DNA from: Ignavibacteria bacterium
Lineage (GTDB): Bacteria; Bacteroidota; Ignavibacteria; Ignavibacteriales; SURF-24
DNA: 64,000 bases
Assembly (NCBI GenBank): GCA_025612245.1
Contig: JAAXKQ010000009.1
Coordinates: forward strand, 100,567 to 164,566
Direction of reading: 5' to 3'
A program made the position numbers and the translations under genes. The notes beneath the pieces are model-generated. The model saw nothing but the letters and a program-made list of their open reading frames with translations, was not told the DNA's origin and ran no database searches. Below, in pieces: positions 49,357-59,795 of the stretch. Position 1 is the first letter of the stretch. Every line of letters starts with the position of its first letter.

Positions 49357-51450
49357 CTAAGAGGATTTCCTAAAAGACACAGTAAACGTAGAGCCTTTTC
49401 CTTTTTCGGAACTGACCTTAATATCGGCCCGGTTTAATTCGGCATATTTTTTTACCAGCGCCAAACCCAGGCCGTTACCGTCAAAGCGTCTGGTGTAACC
49501 TGTTTCTTCCTGTGAAAACGGGGTAAACAGGTAGGGCAGGTAATCTTTTAATATGCCTATACCCGTATCTTCAACGTCAACCAAAACGCTTCCGTTATTA
49601 TTATATAGTTTTATGTCAATTTTCCCCGATGGGGTATACTTAATGGCATTTTCAACCAGGTTTTCAAATATCTGGTTCACCGTATACCTGTCGGCAACTA
49701 CCCTGGCCTCAGAGGCGTTGTTGATAAAAGTAAACTCCAGTCCCTTGCGTTCTGCGATGACTGAAAATTCCTGTTCCAGGTGTGCTATTTCCTGCCCCAG
49801 GTCGAGCTCTATATAGTTGCAGTCAATATTACCTGTCTGGACCTGTGCCATGTTAAGAATCAGGTCTATTGTGCGGATAAGCCTTTTACCTCCCTGGTCG
49901 ATTGTTTCAAAGAACATTGGCAGGTCCTGAAACTGCTCATTTTGAATGTCTTCTTTTATCAGCGATATATAGCAGAGGATCGTATTAAGAGGGGTTCTTA
50001 TCTCATGCGACATCTGCGTAAGAAAGTCGGTCTTAAGCCTGTCAGAACGTTCTGCAAGCTGTTTTGCTTTGATGAGTTCATCCTCATAAGAGTTCTGGAG
50101 TATTGCTGCTCCCATCATGTCGCCGGCGGTCTTTAAGGCTTCAATTTCCGTAGGTGACCAGTTCCTTTCCTCAAAACAATCGTCAAACCCTATAAATCCC
50201 CACCAGGTCTTCCCGGAAAAAACCGGTACCAGCAGAAATGATTTCGCATCCAGCCCTGTGATCAGTCTTTTTTCATCCGCGGACAGTTTTTCGGGAGTGC
50301 AAATGAAAACTTCATTTCTGCTCAAGGATTCCATATCAAGGCCTCCAGGGGCAAGGCAGTAAGGCAGCTCCTGAAACAAGGGGTCGTTCATTTTTGAAGA
50401 AACGCCATTTATAGTCCATTCGCAGAGCCGCTGCATTACAACAGAGCCGTCTTCCTTTGTCTCATTTTTGAAGATGTAAACCCGGCTTGCCTGGGCGGCT
50501 TCCCCGAGTCTTTTGAGGACTTCGCTGATATTTTCATTCCACCTGGAAGATTTCAGGAAAACTTCCGCCTGGTAGCTGATAGCCTGAAGTATGGCGTCCT
50601 GGCGCTGGAGCTGAATTTCCGAGAGTTTTCTTTTTGTAATATCCTGCAGCACACCAACCGAACCGATAAGTTTACCCGACTTGTCGAGCCAGGCAAATGA
50701 ATGGTCGCTTATCCAGATGAGCTCCCCGCTTTTTTTGCGTATCAGGTAGTCGGCATAGTATTCCTTAAAGTTCGGGTCAGTTCTGAGTTTTTTTACCTCC
50801 AGGGCATTTGGCTGTGTATGGAATTCGATCTTTTTTATGATCTTTACCAGACCAATACGGTTAATTTCCTTGAATGTATAACCGGTCAGGTTGCTGATGG
50901 CAGGGCTCAGATAGTCGTAGCTTAAGGTGTCGTATCTCAGGCGGTAGAGGACATCCTTGGTCGTTTCTGCCAAAAGACGGAGATTGTCTTCTGTTTCTGT
51001 AAGCGAGTCTTCTATATTCTTTCTTTCTTCAATTTCCCTTTTTAGGAGCTGGTTTGTAACCAATAACTCATTAGTCCTTCTTATTACCCTTTCTTCCAGT
51101 TCGCCATGGGCATTTTTTAGCTCAGATTCTATCTGTAATCTCAGCCTTATTCCTTCTTCTATGTCTTTCTTTTGCTTGAAATAACTAAGAAGAAGGTTTG
51201 CAAATTCCCTGAATTCGGATTTTTCTCTGAGAAATGGAAGCACCAATGAAGGGTTTTCTTCCCGAAGGCATCTGCTGAGCTTATTAATCGGAAGGGCAAC
51301 CCACTTCCAGAGCAGAATGGAGACAGATAAAAAGATCAATCCCTGAAGAAAGATCAGAAGAGATAATCCTAATGATGGAACAACTGAGAGAATAATTAAG
51401 AATAAAATCAGAGCTATGATCGTTAAGATTTTGGTACGGATATTTATCAT
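49357..51450 (-). CDS. membrane PAS-GAF sensor histidine kinase
   Basis: Two TM helices, coiled coil, PAS/PAC (SVGVLQDITKRK), GAF-like segment, FLTQMSHEIRTPLN, GNGLGLALVKK. Confidence 0.93.
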   Translation of the reverse strand: MINIRTKILTIIALILFLIILSVVPSLGLSLLIFLQGLIFLSVSILLWKWVALPINKLSRCLREENPSLVLPFLREKSEFREFANLLLSYFKQKKDIEEGIRLRLQIESELKNAHGELEERVIRRTNELLVTNQLLKREIEERKNIEDSLTETEDNLRLLAETTKDVLYRLRYDTLSYDYLSPAISNLTGYTFKEINRIGLVKIIKKIEFHTQPNALEVKKLRTDPNFKEYYADYLIRKKSGELIWISDHSFAWLDKSGKLIGSVGVLQDITKRKLSEIQLQRQDAILQAISYQAEVFLKSSRWNENISEVLKRLGEAAQASRVYIFKNETKEDGSVVMQRLCEWTINGVSSKMNDPLFQELPYCLAPGGLDMESLSRNEVFICTPEKLSADEKRLITGLDAKSFLLVPVFSGKTWWGFIGFDDCFEERNWSPTEIEALKTAGDMMGAAILQNSYEDELIKAKQLAERSDRLKTDFLTQMSHEIRTPLNTILCYISLIKEDIQNEQFQDLPMFFETIDQGGKRLIRTIDLILNMAQVQTGNIDCNYIELDLGQEIAHLEQEFSVIAERKGLEFTFINNASEARVVADRYTVNQIFENLVENAIKYTPSGKIDIKLYNNNGSVLVDVEDTGIGILKDYLPYLFTPFSQEETGYTRRFDGNGLGLALVKKYAELNRADIKVSSEKGKGSTFTVSFRKSS

Positions 51451-51685
51451 GAAAGAAATTCCAAAGCGTCCTTGTTAATCGTTATAATAAGTAACAACAA
51501 AAATCAGAAGAGCAAATAATCTTAGCTTAATCTGTCTTTGGCATTCTCATCTTACATAATTATCATTTTACCCCCATGGAAAACTTCAAGGGATGCCCCT
51601 ATTATCGAAGGGACAGGACGGAAAATCAAGAGGAACTGTCCAAATCCGCAGAAATTCCCGGGCAAATATAAAAATTTTCCCCGAA

Positions 51686-53047
51686 TTAATCCTCTTCATT
51701 TCCTTCAACGAGCAGTTCAAGGCTCTCTTTTGCAGGAAGAGCCTGCACGTCCTTTAGTTTTCTTTCAATTCTTCTGGAAGCCACAGAGGCATTCTCAATG
51801 GTGTTGCTGGCTTCCTGGAGCTTTTTCCTCGTTTTATCGAGTATTGAGCCAAAGTTGCTGAATTCAGTTTTTACCATGCCCAAAAGGGTCCAGACTTCGC
51901 TTGAGCGTTTTTCTATTGCCAGGGTTCTAAAGCCCATCTGCAGGCTGTTCAGAATTGCAGTTAGTGTTGTTGGTCCGGCAAGTATTACGCGGTAGTCTTG
52001 CTGGATCTTCTCGCACAGGCCGGGTCTTCTTAAAACCTCAGCGTAAAGCCCTTCTACGGGGAGAAAGAGAATGGCAAAATCTGTTGTATTTGGAGGATCC
52101 AGGTATTTTTCCTTTATATCCCTGGCCTCGGACTTAATTCTGTTTTCAAGTGCCTTGGCACTTTCTTCAAGCAAGGCTGCGTCTGCAGAATCCTGTGCCT
52201 CACAGAGGCGCTGGTAGTCTTCCAGAGGGAATTTGGCGTCAATAGGTAGCCAGAGGACTTCCTCCGTGCCGTTGCCCCGCCCAGGCATTTTAACGGCGTA
52301 TTCTACAATGCAGGAGCTGTTTTTCCTGGTGGCAACATTCTTTTCGTACTGCTCGGGAGAAAGGATCTGTTCTATCAGGCTACCAAGCTGAACCTCACCC
52401 CAGGTGCCACGAGTTTTTATGTTGGAAAGAACCCGCTTCAAGTCGCCAACGCCGTTTGCCAGGACTTGCATCTCTCCAAGGCCGCGCTGTACCATCTCGA
52501 GGCGTTCACTTACAAGGCGGAAAGACTCCCCGAGCCTCTTTTCCAGCGTGGACTGGAGCTTTTCGTCTACGGTCAGGCGCATTTCTTCGAGCTTCAGCGA
52601 ATTGCTTTGCTGCAGTTCGGCGAGCTTATCCTGAAGCTTATCTTTTAACTCTTCAAATTTCTTTTCATTGCTGCTTCTAAGAAGTGCTATCTTTTCGTCA
52701 ACCGTTTTGGAAAGCACCACCAGGTTTTCACTGAAAATATCCAGCTGAGACTTCTGGAGACTGGACAAGTCCACCATGCGCTTAAGAAGGGAATCTTCCA
52801 GGAGCCTGAAAATATTGTTTAATTCGCCCCTTAGCTGTACCGACTGGCTGTTTATCTCGGCGCGGTTGGAGGTGAATTCTGCCCGGATCTCTTTTTCTGC
52901 TTTGCTAAAGGCTTCAGTCATTAGGGCTCTGACCTCATCGGCTATCTGCAGGGAATTCTTTCCCGGGGAGCTCTTAATAACATAAATTAAAAAGCCCAAC
53001 ACCACCATCAACAGTGCAAGTATTATAAAAGGAAGTACTTCCAGCAT
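51686..53047 (-). CDS. rmuC: DNA recombination protein RmuC
   Basis: N-terminal TM, coiled coil, RGTWGEVQLGSLIEQIL, LPIDAKFPLEDYQRL. Confidence 0.93.
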   Translation of the reverse strand: MLEVLPFIILALLMVVLGFLIYVIKSSPGKNSLQIADEVRALMTEAFSKAEKEIRAEFTSNRAEINSQSVQLRGELNNIFRLLEDSLLKRMVDLSSLQKSQLDIFSENLVVLSKTVDEKIALLRSSNEKKFEELKDKLQDKLAELQQSNSLKLEEMRLTVDEKLQSTLEKRLGESFRLVSERLEMVQRGLGEMQVLANGVGDLKRVLSNIKTRGTWGEVQLGSLIEQILSPEQYEKNVATRKNSSCIVEYAVKMPGRGNGTEEVLWLPIDAKFPLEDYQRLCEAQDSADAALLEESAKALENRIKSEARDIKEKYLDPPNTTDFAILFLPVEGLYAEVLRRPGLCEKIQQDYRVILAGPTTLTAILNSLQMGFRTLAIEKRSSEVWTLLGMVKTEFSNFGSILDKTRKKLQEASNTIENASVASRRIERKLKDVQALPAKESLELLVEGNEED

Positions 53048-53237
53048 ATATTTACTCCTAAAAATCCGGTTTCTTGATTATTTCTCGGTTCAGTCTGCAA
53101 CTTAGGCAAAAATAATATTTGTATTTATTTTCATAAAGAAAAAATTTACAATAAATTTGTAATTGCCGTTCAGGGAGTACTATTTTTCCCAATCTTAAGC
53201 GCGTTTATTCATATTAACCTTATAAATTTTACAGATC

Positions 53238-55652
53238 ATGCCAAACTGGATGCGAAATACTTTTGCCATTATTGTCTCTCTGGTGATAATTCTAGCCGTA
53301 GGGGCATTTCTATTTTACAGACTCTTGATGAAATCAGTGCCTGAATACCAGGGAGATAAGCTGCTTGGAGGGCTTTCACAAAGCGTGGAAATTTACACCG
53401 ACCAGTATGCAATTCCCCACATTTATGCCGAAAGCGACGAGGATGCAGCTTATGCGCTTGGATATATGCACGCCAGCGAAAGGCTCTTTCAGATGGACGT
53501 TGAACGCAGGGCGGGCGAAGGCAGGCTGAGCGAAATATTCGGCTCAAAGACTCTTCCTTACGACAGGATGTTTAAGACTATTGGCATAGACAGGACTGTA
53601 AAGAGGGATATGGCGAAATTAAACCCGAGGTACCTTTCTCTTTTGAATGCATACTCTAACGGGGTTAATGCCTATATAAAGGAGGCCAAGGGGAAATATC
53701 CCGTTGAGTTTGACGCTCTTGGCTACGATCCTTATCCTTGGAAACCCGAACACAGCCTTATAATTGGTAAACTAATGGCCTGGGAGCTCAACTTAAGCTG
53801 GTGGACAGACATAGCTTTCAGTAATCTCGTACAAAAGCTGGGCGAGGAAAAGGTAAAAGAGATACTGCCGGATTATCCTGAAAATGCTCCAACAATAATA
53901 CCTTCCGGTCTCAGATCTGCCCCGGAAATTCCGACCGCCTTTATAGAAACAGACAGGTCTTTCAGGCAGTTTGCCGGTTTCGGGGGAACGCACATCGGTT
54001 CAAACAACTGGGTCGTCAACAGCCAGAAGTCTGCAAGCGGAAAACCGATTATTGCAAACGATCCGCACCTGGCTCTTCAGGCTCCGGGAAGATGGTATGC
54101 TGCGGTAATAAGGGGGAAAAACTGGAAAGCCGATGGCTTTACACTTCCCGGTATACCGGGGGTTGTGATTGGCAAAAATGAGAATATTTCGTGGGTTATG
54201 ACAAACGTTATGGCCGATGATGCAGACTTCTATGTCGAAAAGCTCGACTCGGCGGGAAAGAAATATTTCTTTAACAATTCCTGGCAGGACCTGAAAAGCC
54301 ACCGCTATACAATTCACGTCAAAGATTCCGATGACGTTGAAATTAATGTAAAAGAAACACACCGCGGGCCAATTGTATCGGATATTCATCCTTATAACAC
54401 GCTCTTTCCGGAGAGGTATAAAAAGAAAGCCACCTTAAGCATGCGCTGGACGGGAAGTGAATTCAGCGACGAGTTCTATGCCATTATGGCGGTAAATATG
54501 TCAAAGAACTGGGGCGAGTTCAGGGAAGCTGTGGGACATTACTACGTGCCGGGGCAGAATTTTGTCTATGCCGATAAAGCAGGCAACATCGGCTATATCT
54601 GCGGTGCAAGGCTTCCAATACGCTCTTCTGTAAGTCCGAGCTTTGTGTACGACGGCTCAACTGACGCATATGACTGGAAGGGCTACGTACCTTATGAGCA
54701 GATGCCTTCTCTTTTTAACCCGCCTGAAAATTACATAGCATCGGCAAACAATAAAACCGTCAGCAGCTTCAGCTATCACATATCCAATCTCTGGGAGCCG
54801 CCTTCAAGGATCGAAAGGATAACGGAGCTTTTAACGGGAAAGCAAAAACACTCAGCAGACGATTTTAAGGGCTACCAGACTGACTTTGTCTCTCCTTATG
54901 CCAGGGAGATGACTCCATACATCGTTTCTGCTTTCAACTCAGTTAAGGTTAAGGACAGGACACTTTCATCAACACTAAACCTGTTCAAAACCTGGAATTT
55001 CAGTCTTGATGAAGGAAGCCAGGTGCCTGCAGTTTTTGAAGTTTTCTTCCAGTTTCTCCTAAGAAATACTTTTGAAGACGAGATGGGGCGTAATCTATAC
55101 AATGAATATGTCTTTATGGCAAACGTTCCCTACCGCAGCATAATGAAAATGCTGAAGGAAAATAATTCTTCATGGTTTGACAACGTTAATACCAAGGCTG
55201 TTGAAACACGTGACGACATAATTCGCCGCAGCTTAATTGATGCCATAAGATACTTTGAAAGCCATTTTAGCTCCTCTATTGAAGACTGGCAGTGGGGAAA
55301 ACTCCACAAGGTTACCTTTAAGCACCTTTTCCACGGGAAATTTGGTGCCCTGGATGACATTGTTGACATAGGCCCTTATTCGGTCGGGGGAAGCGGAACG
55401 AGCCTTTTTAACACGGAATATTCATTCAACGATCCTTATGAAACAATTCTGGGGCCTTCGATGAGATATATATTCGACTTCTCCAGGCCCGATGAATTTT
55501 ACCTCATCCTTACAACAGGACAGTCGGGAAACATCCTGAGCAAGCATTATAAGGACATGACGGAAATGTGGGTCAAGGGCCGCTACATCCGCGTAGCTAC
55601 AGGCGACAGGGAGGTTAGGAACTCCGGCTACAGTCTGATGGTATTAAGATAA
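53238..55652 (+). CDS. penicillin acylase family Ntn-hydrolase
   Basis: YAESDEDAAYALGYMHASERLFQMDVERRAGEGRLSEI, G|SNNWVVNSQKSASGKPI processing site, DPHL. Confidence 0.95.
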   Translation: MPNWMRNTFAIIVSLVIILAVGAFLFYRLLMKSVPEYQGDKLLGGLSQSVEIYTDQYAIPHIYAESDEDAAYALGYMHASERLFQMDVERRAGEGRLSEIFGSKTLPYDRMFKTIGIDRTVKRDMAKLNPRYLSLLNAYSNGVNAYIKEAKGKYPVEFDALGYDPYPWKPEHSLIIGKLMAWELNLSWWTDIAFSNLVQKLGEEKVKEILPDYPENAPTIIPSGLRSAPEIPTAFIETDRSFRQFAGFGGTHIGSNNWVVNSQKSASGKPIIANDPHLALQAPGRWYAAVIRGKNWKADGFTLPGIPGVVIGKNENISWVMTNVMADDADFYVEKLDSAGKKYFFNNSWQDLKSHRYTIHVKDSDDVEINVKETHRGPIVSDIHPYNTLFPERYKKKATLSMRWTGSEFSDEFYAIMAVNMSKNWGEFREAVGHYYVPGQNFVYADKAGNIGYICGARLPIRSSVSPSFVYDGSTDAYDWKGYVPYEQMPSLFNPPENYIASANNKTVSSFSYHISNLWEPPSRIERITELLTGKQKHSADDFKGYQTDFVSPYAREMTPYIVSAFNSVKVKDRTLSSTLNLFKTWNFSLDEGSQVPAVFEVFFQFLLRNTFEDEMGRNLYNEYVFMANVPYRSIMKMLKENNSSWFDNVNTKAVETRDDIIRRSLIDAIRYFESHFSSSIEDWQWGKLHKVTFKHLFHGKFGALDDIVDIGPYSVGGSGTSLFNTEYSFNDPYETILGPSMRYIFDFSRPDEFYLILTTGQSGNILSKHYKDMTEMWVKGRYIRVATGDREVRNSGYSLMVLR

Positions 55653-55665
55653 TTTATTCCAAACG

Positions 55666-55708
55666 TTATTTTTGTGCCTAGCAAGCCAGTTTAAGTGCAC
55701 AAAAATAA
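55666..55708 (+). other. 12-bp inverted repeat upstream of metF, next to GGAGG
   Basis: ttatttttgtgc ... gcacaaaaataa then ggaggaac. Confidence 0.7.
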
Positions 55709-55762
55709 GGAGGAACTTTATTAAAGAAATCATTAAATTACGCCTTCAAAAACGGGAAACTT

Positions 55763-56713
55763 ATGAAAGTTATTGAACATCTTGCTATTAGAAAAGGTCC
55801 ATTGATTAGTTTTGAGATTATTCCGCCGCAGAGAGGAGGAGACATTAAAGCCCTTCTTTCGGTAATAGAGCATATAGCAAAGTATCATCCTCCTTTTATA
55901 GATATAACCAGCCATGCAGCTGAAGTAATTTATGAAGAAACTCCAGGTGGAATTCAGCGAAGGGTAAAAAGAAAGAGACCCGGTACGCTGGGCATCTGTG
56001 CGCTCATACAGAACAAGTATAACATTGATGCCGTGCCGCACATTATCTGCCAGGGCTTTACGCGCGAGGAAACCGAGGATTTTTTAATTGAGCTTCATTA
56101 CCTTGGCATCGATAACGTACTGGCTATAAGGGGTGACGAAAATACATTTAAGAAGCCCTTAGCTTACGGCAGAAGCGCCAATACGTATGCCAGTGAGCTT
56201 GTAAGCCAGATTGTTGCAATGAACCACGGCAGATACCTGGAGGAAGGCCTCCTGGATGCAAAGCCTACAAACTTTTGTGTCGGTGTTGGCGGCTATCCTG
56301 AAAAGCACTTCGAGGCGCCAAACATGAAGATAGACATCAAGCACACAAAGCAGAAGGTTGATGCCGGCGCGGAATATATTGTGACACAGATGTTCTTTGA
56401 TAATCAAAAATATTTTAATTATGTCGATTGCTGCAGGCTGGAAGGTATTGATGTACCGATTATTCCCGGCCTTAAGATAATTACCACAAAGACACAGCTT
56501 ACAAACATTCCCCGGAATTTTTATATAGATATTCCGGATGAATTATCTGAAGAGGTATTAAGCGCAAAGCCCGAGCACGTCATGGAGATTGGTGTCAACT
56601 GGGCGTGTAAGCAGGTAGAGGAACTCTTAAACAGGAACGTCCCGGGGGTGCATTTTTACATAATGCAGAATTCCAAGCCGATACTGATGCTTCTGGAAAA
56701 ATTGAAATTTTAA
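55763..56713 (+). CDS. metF: methylenetetrahydrofolate reductase
   Basis: FEIIPPQRGG, DNVLAIRGDE, YIVTQMFFDNQKYFNYV. Confidence 0.92.
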   Translation: MKVIEHLAIRKGPLISFEIIPPQRGGDIKALLSVIEHIAKYHPPFIDITSHAAEVIYEETPGGIQRRVKRKRPGTLGICALIQNKYNIDAVPHIICQGFTREETEDFLIELHYLGIDNVLAIRGDENTFKKPLAYGRSANTYASELVSQIVAMNHGRYLEEGLLDAKPTNFCVGVGGYPEKHFEAPNMKIDIKHTKQKVDAGAEYIVTQMFFDNQKYFNYVDCCRLEGIDVPIIPGLKIITTKTQLTNIPRNFYIDIPDELSEEVLSAKPEHVMEIGVNWACKQVEELLNRNVPGVHFYIMQNSKPILMLLEKLKF

Positions 56714-56765
56714 TCTTTACTTAAGAGAGCCGGTTCTTCAATGAACTTTAATGTGGGGATAAGGT

Positions 56766-57779
56766 ATGTTAAAAATTGGCGGGAAAATAATCAGACGTTT
56801 GAAATGGGGAGTTGCCGGGTGCGGCAATTTTGCCGAAAGGGCATTCATTCCCACTCTTCAGCTTCTGCCTAAGAGCAGGGTGAACTCCCTCTACAGCAGT
56901 GATATAAACCGTGCAAAGCTGCTGGCCGAAAAGTTCGGCGTTCAGGGCTCTTACGACAGCTTTGAGGAGTTCTTAAAAAGCGACATAGATTGCGTGTATA
57001 TTTCAAGCGCCAATCTTCATCACTACGAGCAGGTTATAAAGGCTGCAAAAGCCGGTAAACACATACTCTGCGAAAAGCCGCTGGCAGTAAATTCCGCGCA
57101 GGCAGAAGAGATGGTTAGAGCCTGTGAAGAGAACAACGTGAAGCTGGGGGTTAATTACGTATACAGGTTTCATCCGCTGGTTATCAAGGCAAAAGAGATC
57201 ATAGACAAAGGGATGCTTGGCAAGATCGTATCCGTTACGGCAAGCTTTAACACGGATTATGCGCCAAATGAAAACTTCCGTTTCAAGAAGGCTTTAAGCG
57301 GAGGCGGAGCCTTAAGGGATATCGGTACGCACATGCTGGATCTGCTGTTGTACTTCGGGGGCGAGGTTTCGGCTATTACAGGCGTTACAGACAACATCAT
57401 CTACAAAAGCGAGGTGGATGATTTTGCCGCTGCAATACTCAAGTACGAGAAAAGCGGATACGGATTCTTCAATGTTTCCTTTAACACAAAGAAAGCCTTC
57501 AACAGAGTGGAAATTTTAGGTTACGACGGGGCAATCAGTATTGAACACCTGATCGGCCGCAGCAACCATCATCCCTGCAAGCTAACGATAGATTTGAACG
57601 GAGAGGCCAGGAAGGCATTCAGGAAAAGAGGGAACAAACTTCTCTTTGCATTACGCGCTTTCCAGAAGTCTTTCTTAAACAATAAGCCACTTCTTGTCAG
57701 CGGAAGGGATGGACTTATAAATATGAAGTTAATGGAAGAGTTGGAAGGTAAAAATGTCAGTACGCAGGGAATTGATTGA
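56766..57779 (+). CDS. Gfo/Idh/MocA family oxidoreductase
   Basis: WGVAGCGNFAERAFIP, AGKHILCEKPLAVNSAQAEEMV, GGGALRDIGTHMLDL. Confidence 0.93.
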   Translation: MLKIGGKIIRRLKWGVAGCGNFAERAFIPTLQLLPKSRVNSLYSSDINRAKLLAEKFGVQGSYDSFEEFLKSDIDCVYISSANLHHYEQVIKAAKAGKHILCEKPLAVNSAQAEEMVRACEENNVKLGVNYVYRFHPLVIKAKEIIDKGMLGKIVSVTASFNTDYAPNENFRFKKALSGGGALRDIGTHMLDLLLYFGGEVSAITGVTDNIIYKSEVDDFAAAILKYEKSGYGFFNVSFNTKKAFNRVEILGYDGAISIEHLIGRSNHHPCKLTIDLNGEARKAFRKRGNKLLFALRAFQKSFLNNKPLLVSGRDGLINMKLMEELEGKNVSTQGID

Positions 57780-58401
57780 AGCCTGTCACAGGGTTTATAA
57801 TAAAGGCTTTGTTGCTGCCTATGATGGCAACCTCTCGGCCAGGATATCCGAAGAGCGAATCCTTATAACTCCTTCGGCAAAATGCAAAGGTGAACTGGAG
57901 GAAGATGACCTACTGGAGATTGACCTCGAAGGGCATCTTCTTGAAGGAAAGGGTAAAGTATCCACGGAAGTTAAAATCCATCTCTTGGCATACCGAGAAA
58001 GAAAGGACATCAATTCTGTAATACACTGTCACCCGGTTTATTCGACCGCCTTTGCAGCTACAAGAGGTGAAGGCTTTGGAAAGCCGGTCTTTCCGGAAGT
58101 CATTCTTTCACTTGGCAAGGTTCCTCTCTGCAAATACGGCACTCCCTCTACGGATGAATTACCCGAGTCAATCAGGCCGTATCTGAATTCCTCATGGGCA
58201 TTTTTGCTGGAGAACCACGGGGCGGTTACCATAGGGCGAAGCATAAAGGAGGCTTACTTCAAAATGGAAAAGCTTGAACACTCTGCGCATACTCTTTTTA
58301 TTGCCAGAACTTTGGGAGGGGAGAAGCCTTTATCAGTCGAAAATGTAAAAAAGCTTTATGATATTGCTGAAAGAGTTTACGGACTGAAGGTAAATAAATA
58401 A
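57754..58401 (+). CDS. class II aldolase/adducin family protein (L-fuculose-phosphate aldolase-like)
   Basis: GFVAAYDGNLSARI, STEVKIHLLAYRERKDINSVIHCHPVYSTAFA, LLENHGAVTIG. Confidence 0.93.
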   Translation: MSVRRELIEACHRVYNKGFVAAYDGNLSARISEERILITPSAKCKGELEEDDLLEIDLEGHLLEGKGKVSTEVKIHLLAYRERKDINSVIHCHPVYSTAFAATRGEGFGKPVFPEVILSLGKVPLCKYGTPSTDELPESIRPYLNSSWAFLLENHGAVTIGRSIKEAYFKMEKLEHSAHTLFIARTLGGEKPLSVENVKKLYDIAERVYGLKVNK

Positions 58402-58429
58402 TTTTTCAATAAACAAAGAAACGATTAAA

Positions 58430-59434
58430 ATGAGCGAGAATAAAAACGTAAAGATTGCACTGTTATTAGGCGGAACATCCCCGGAAAGAGAAGTATCCAA
58501 ACATTCAGGAAAATCAATATACAAGGCGCTAAAGGATTTAGGATATAATGTTAAAGCAATTGACCCGGCGTTAGGAATTAACCAGCCTGAGGATCCGGAA
58601 CTGCTTTTTGAAGAAAAAGACTATGCAGAGATCAGCAACAGAAACTGCATAGAGGCCGTTAATTCGGCAATGTTTGACGACGTCGACCTGGCTTTTCTTG
58701 CACTCCACGGAAAGTGGGGAGAAGACGGTACAATACAGTCGCTGCTGGAATTAAGGGGAATCAAATACACGGGCTCCGGCGTCCTGTCGAGTTCACTGGC
58801 CATGGACAAAAGCATGACAAAGATCATGTTCCAGCACTATGGCGTTCTGACACCCAAGTGGTTTGTTGTCAGTCCTTTCGATTACGATGAAGCTGTAGCT
58901 AAGGACAAGGTCGAAAAGCTGCTGGGATACCCGTGTATCATTAAGCCTAACGAAGGGGGATCGACCATTGGCCTTACAGTCTGCAATAATGAAAGCGAAA
59001 TAGACGATGCCGTAAAGCTCGCTTTGAAGTATTCCGAATCGGCTGTCGTGGAAGAATTTATTCCCGGTCATGAGGTTGCCGTTGGCGTGCTGGATAAAAT
59101 GGCACTTCCGGTTCTTGAGATCAGGCCCAAGCACGGGCATTATGATTATGAATGCAAGTACACTCACGGCATGAGTGAGTACATCGTGCCGGCGGAGTTT
59201 TCAGAGGAAATATCCGAAAAGCTGCAGGAACAGGCAATCCTGGCCTTTAAGGCTGCTGGCTGCAAAGGCTACGGCAGGCTCGATTTCAGGCTTACAGACG
59301 ATGGCCGCATGTACTGCCTGGAAGTAAATACACTGCCCGGAATGACCGATACAAGCCTTGTGCCCAAGATGGCTAAAGCCATGGGTATGAGCTTTAAAGA
59401 ACTACTTGAAAAAATAATAACGCTGTCACTATAA
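58430..59434 (+). CDS. ddl: D-alanine-D-alanine ligase
   Basis: LLGGTSPEREVS, ALHGKWGEDGTIQ, KPNEGGSTIG, LEVNTLPGMTDTSL. Confidence 0.96.
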   Translation: MSENKNVKIALLLGGTSPEREVSKHSGKSIYKALKDLGYNVKAIDPALGINQPEDPELLFEEKDYAEISNRNCIEAVNSAMFDDVDLAFLALHGKWGEDGTIQSLLELRGIKYTGSGVLSSSLAMDKSMTKIMFQHYGVLTPKWFVVSPFDYDEAVAKDKVEKLLGYPCIIKPNEGGSTIGLTVCNNESEIDDAVKLALKYSESAVVEEFIPGHEVAVGVLDKMALPVLEIRPKHGHYDYECKYTHGMSEYIVPAEFSEEISEKLQEQAILAFKAAGCKGYGRLDFRLTDDGRMYCLEVNTLPGMTDTSLVPKMAKAMGMSFKELLEKIITLSL

Positions 59435-59731
59435 ATGTCGATTCCTAAAATACTCAAGAATAAGAAACTGGTTATTGCCGCAGCAGCTGTTTTTGTGCTG
59501 ACTATTGGATTCCTTTTCTTCTACAAGTTTGGAATCTTACAGTACTACAGGCTCTTCAGCCAGAAAAAAGAGCTACTGGGAAAAATCTCAGAGGTTGAAG
59601 AAAAAAACAAGCTCCTGAAGGCAGAAATAGACTCCCTGCAGACAAAGGATTCAAAGATAGAAAGAGTTGCAAGGGAGAAGTACCACATGGTTCGCAAGGG
59701 CGAAAAAGTATATACTATCCAGGAAAAGTAA
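59435..59731 (+). CDS. septum formation initiator (FtsB/DivIC-like)
   Basis: TM helix, coiled coil, IERVAREKYHMVRKGEKVY. Confidence 0.85.
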   Translation: MSIPKILKNKKLVIAAAAVFVLTIGFLFFYKFGILQYYRLFSQKKELLGKISEVEEKNKLLKAEIDSLQTKDSKIERVAREKYHMVRKGEKVYTIQEK

Positions 59732-59795
59732 AAGCACGGGTCAAAAACCTAATTTTCCGCCAAGAGAAAGAATATAGGACTGTAGCAAACAGAAG

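Noticed and set aside
58315-58401. Possible encapsulation peptide at the aldolase C-terminus (LSVENVKKLYDIAERVYGLKVNK)
   Set aside because: This looks like the normal C-terminal helix of fuculose-phosphate-type aldolases; there is no linker separating it from the fold.
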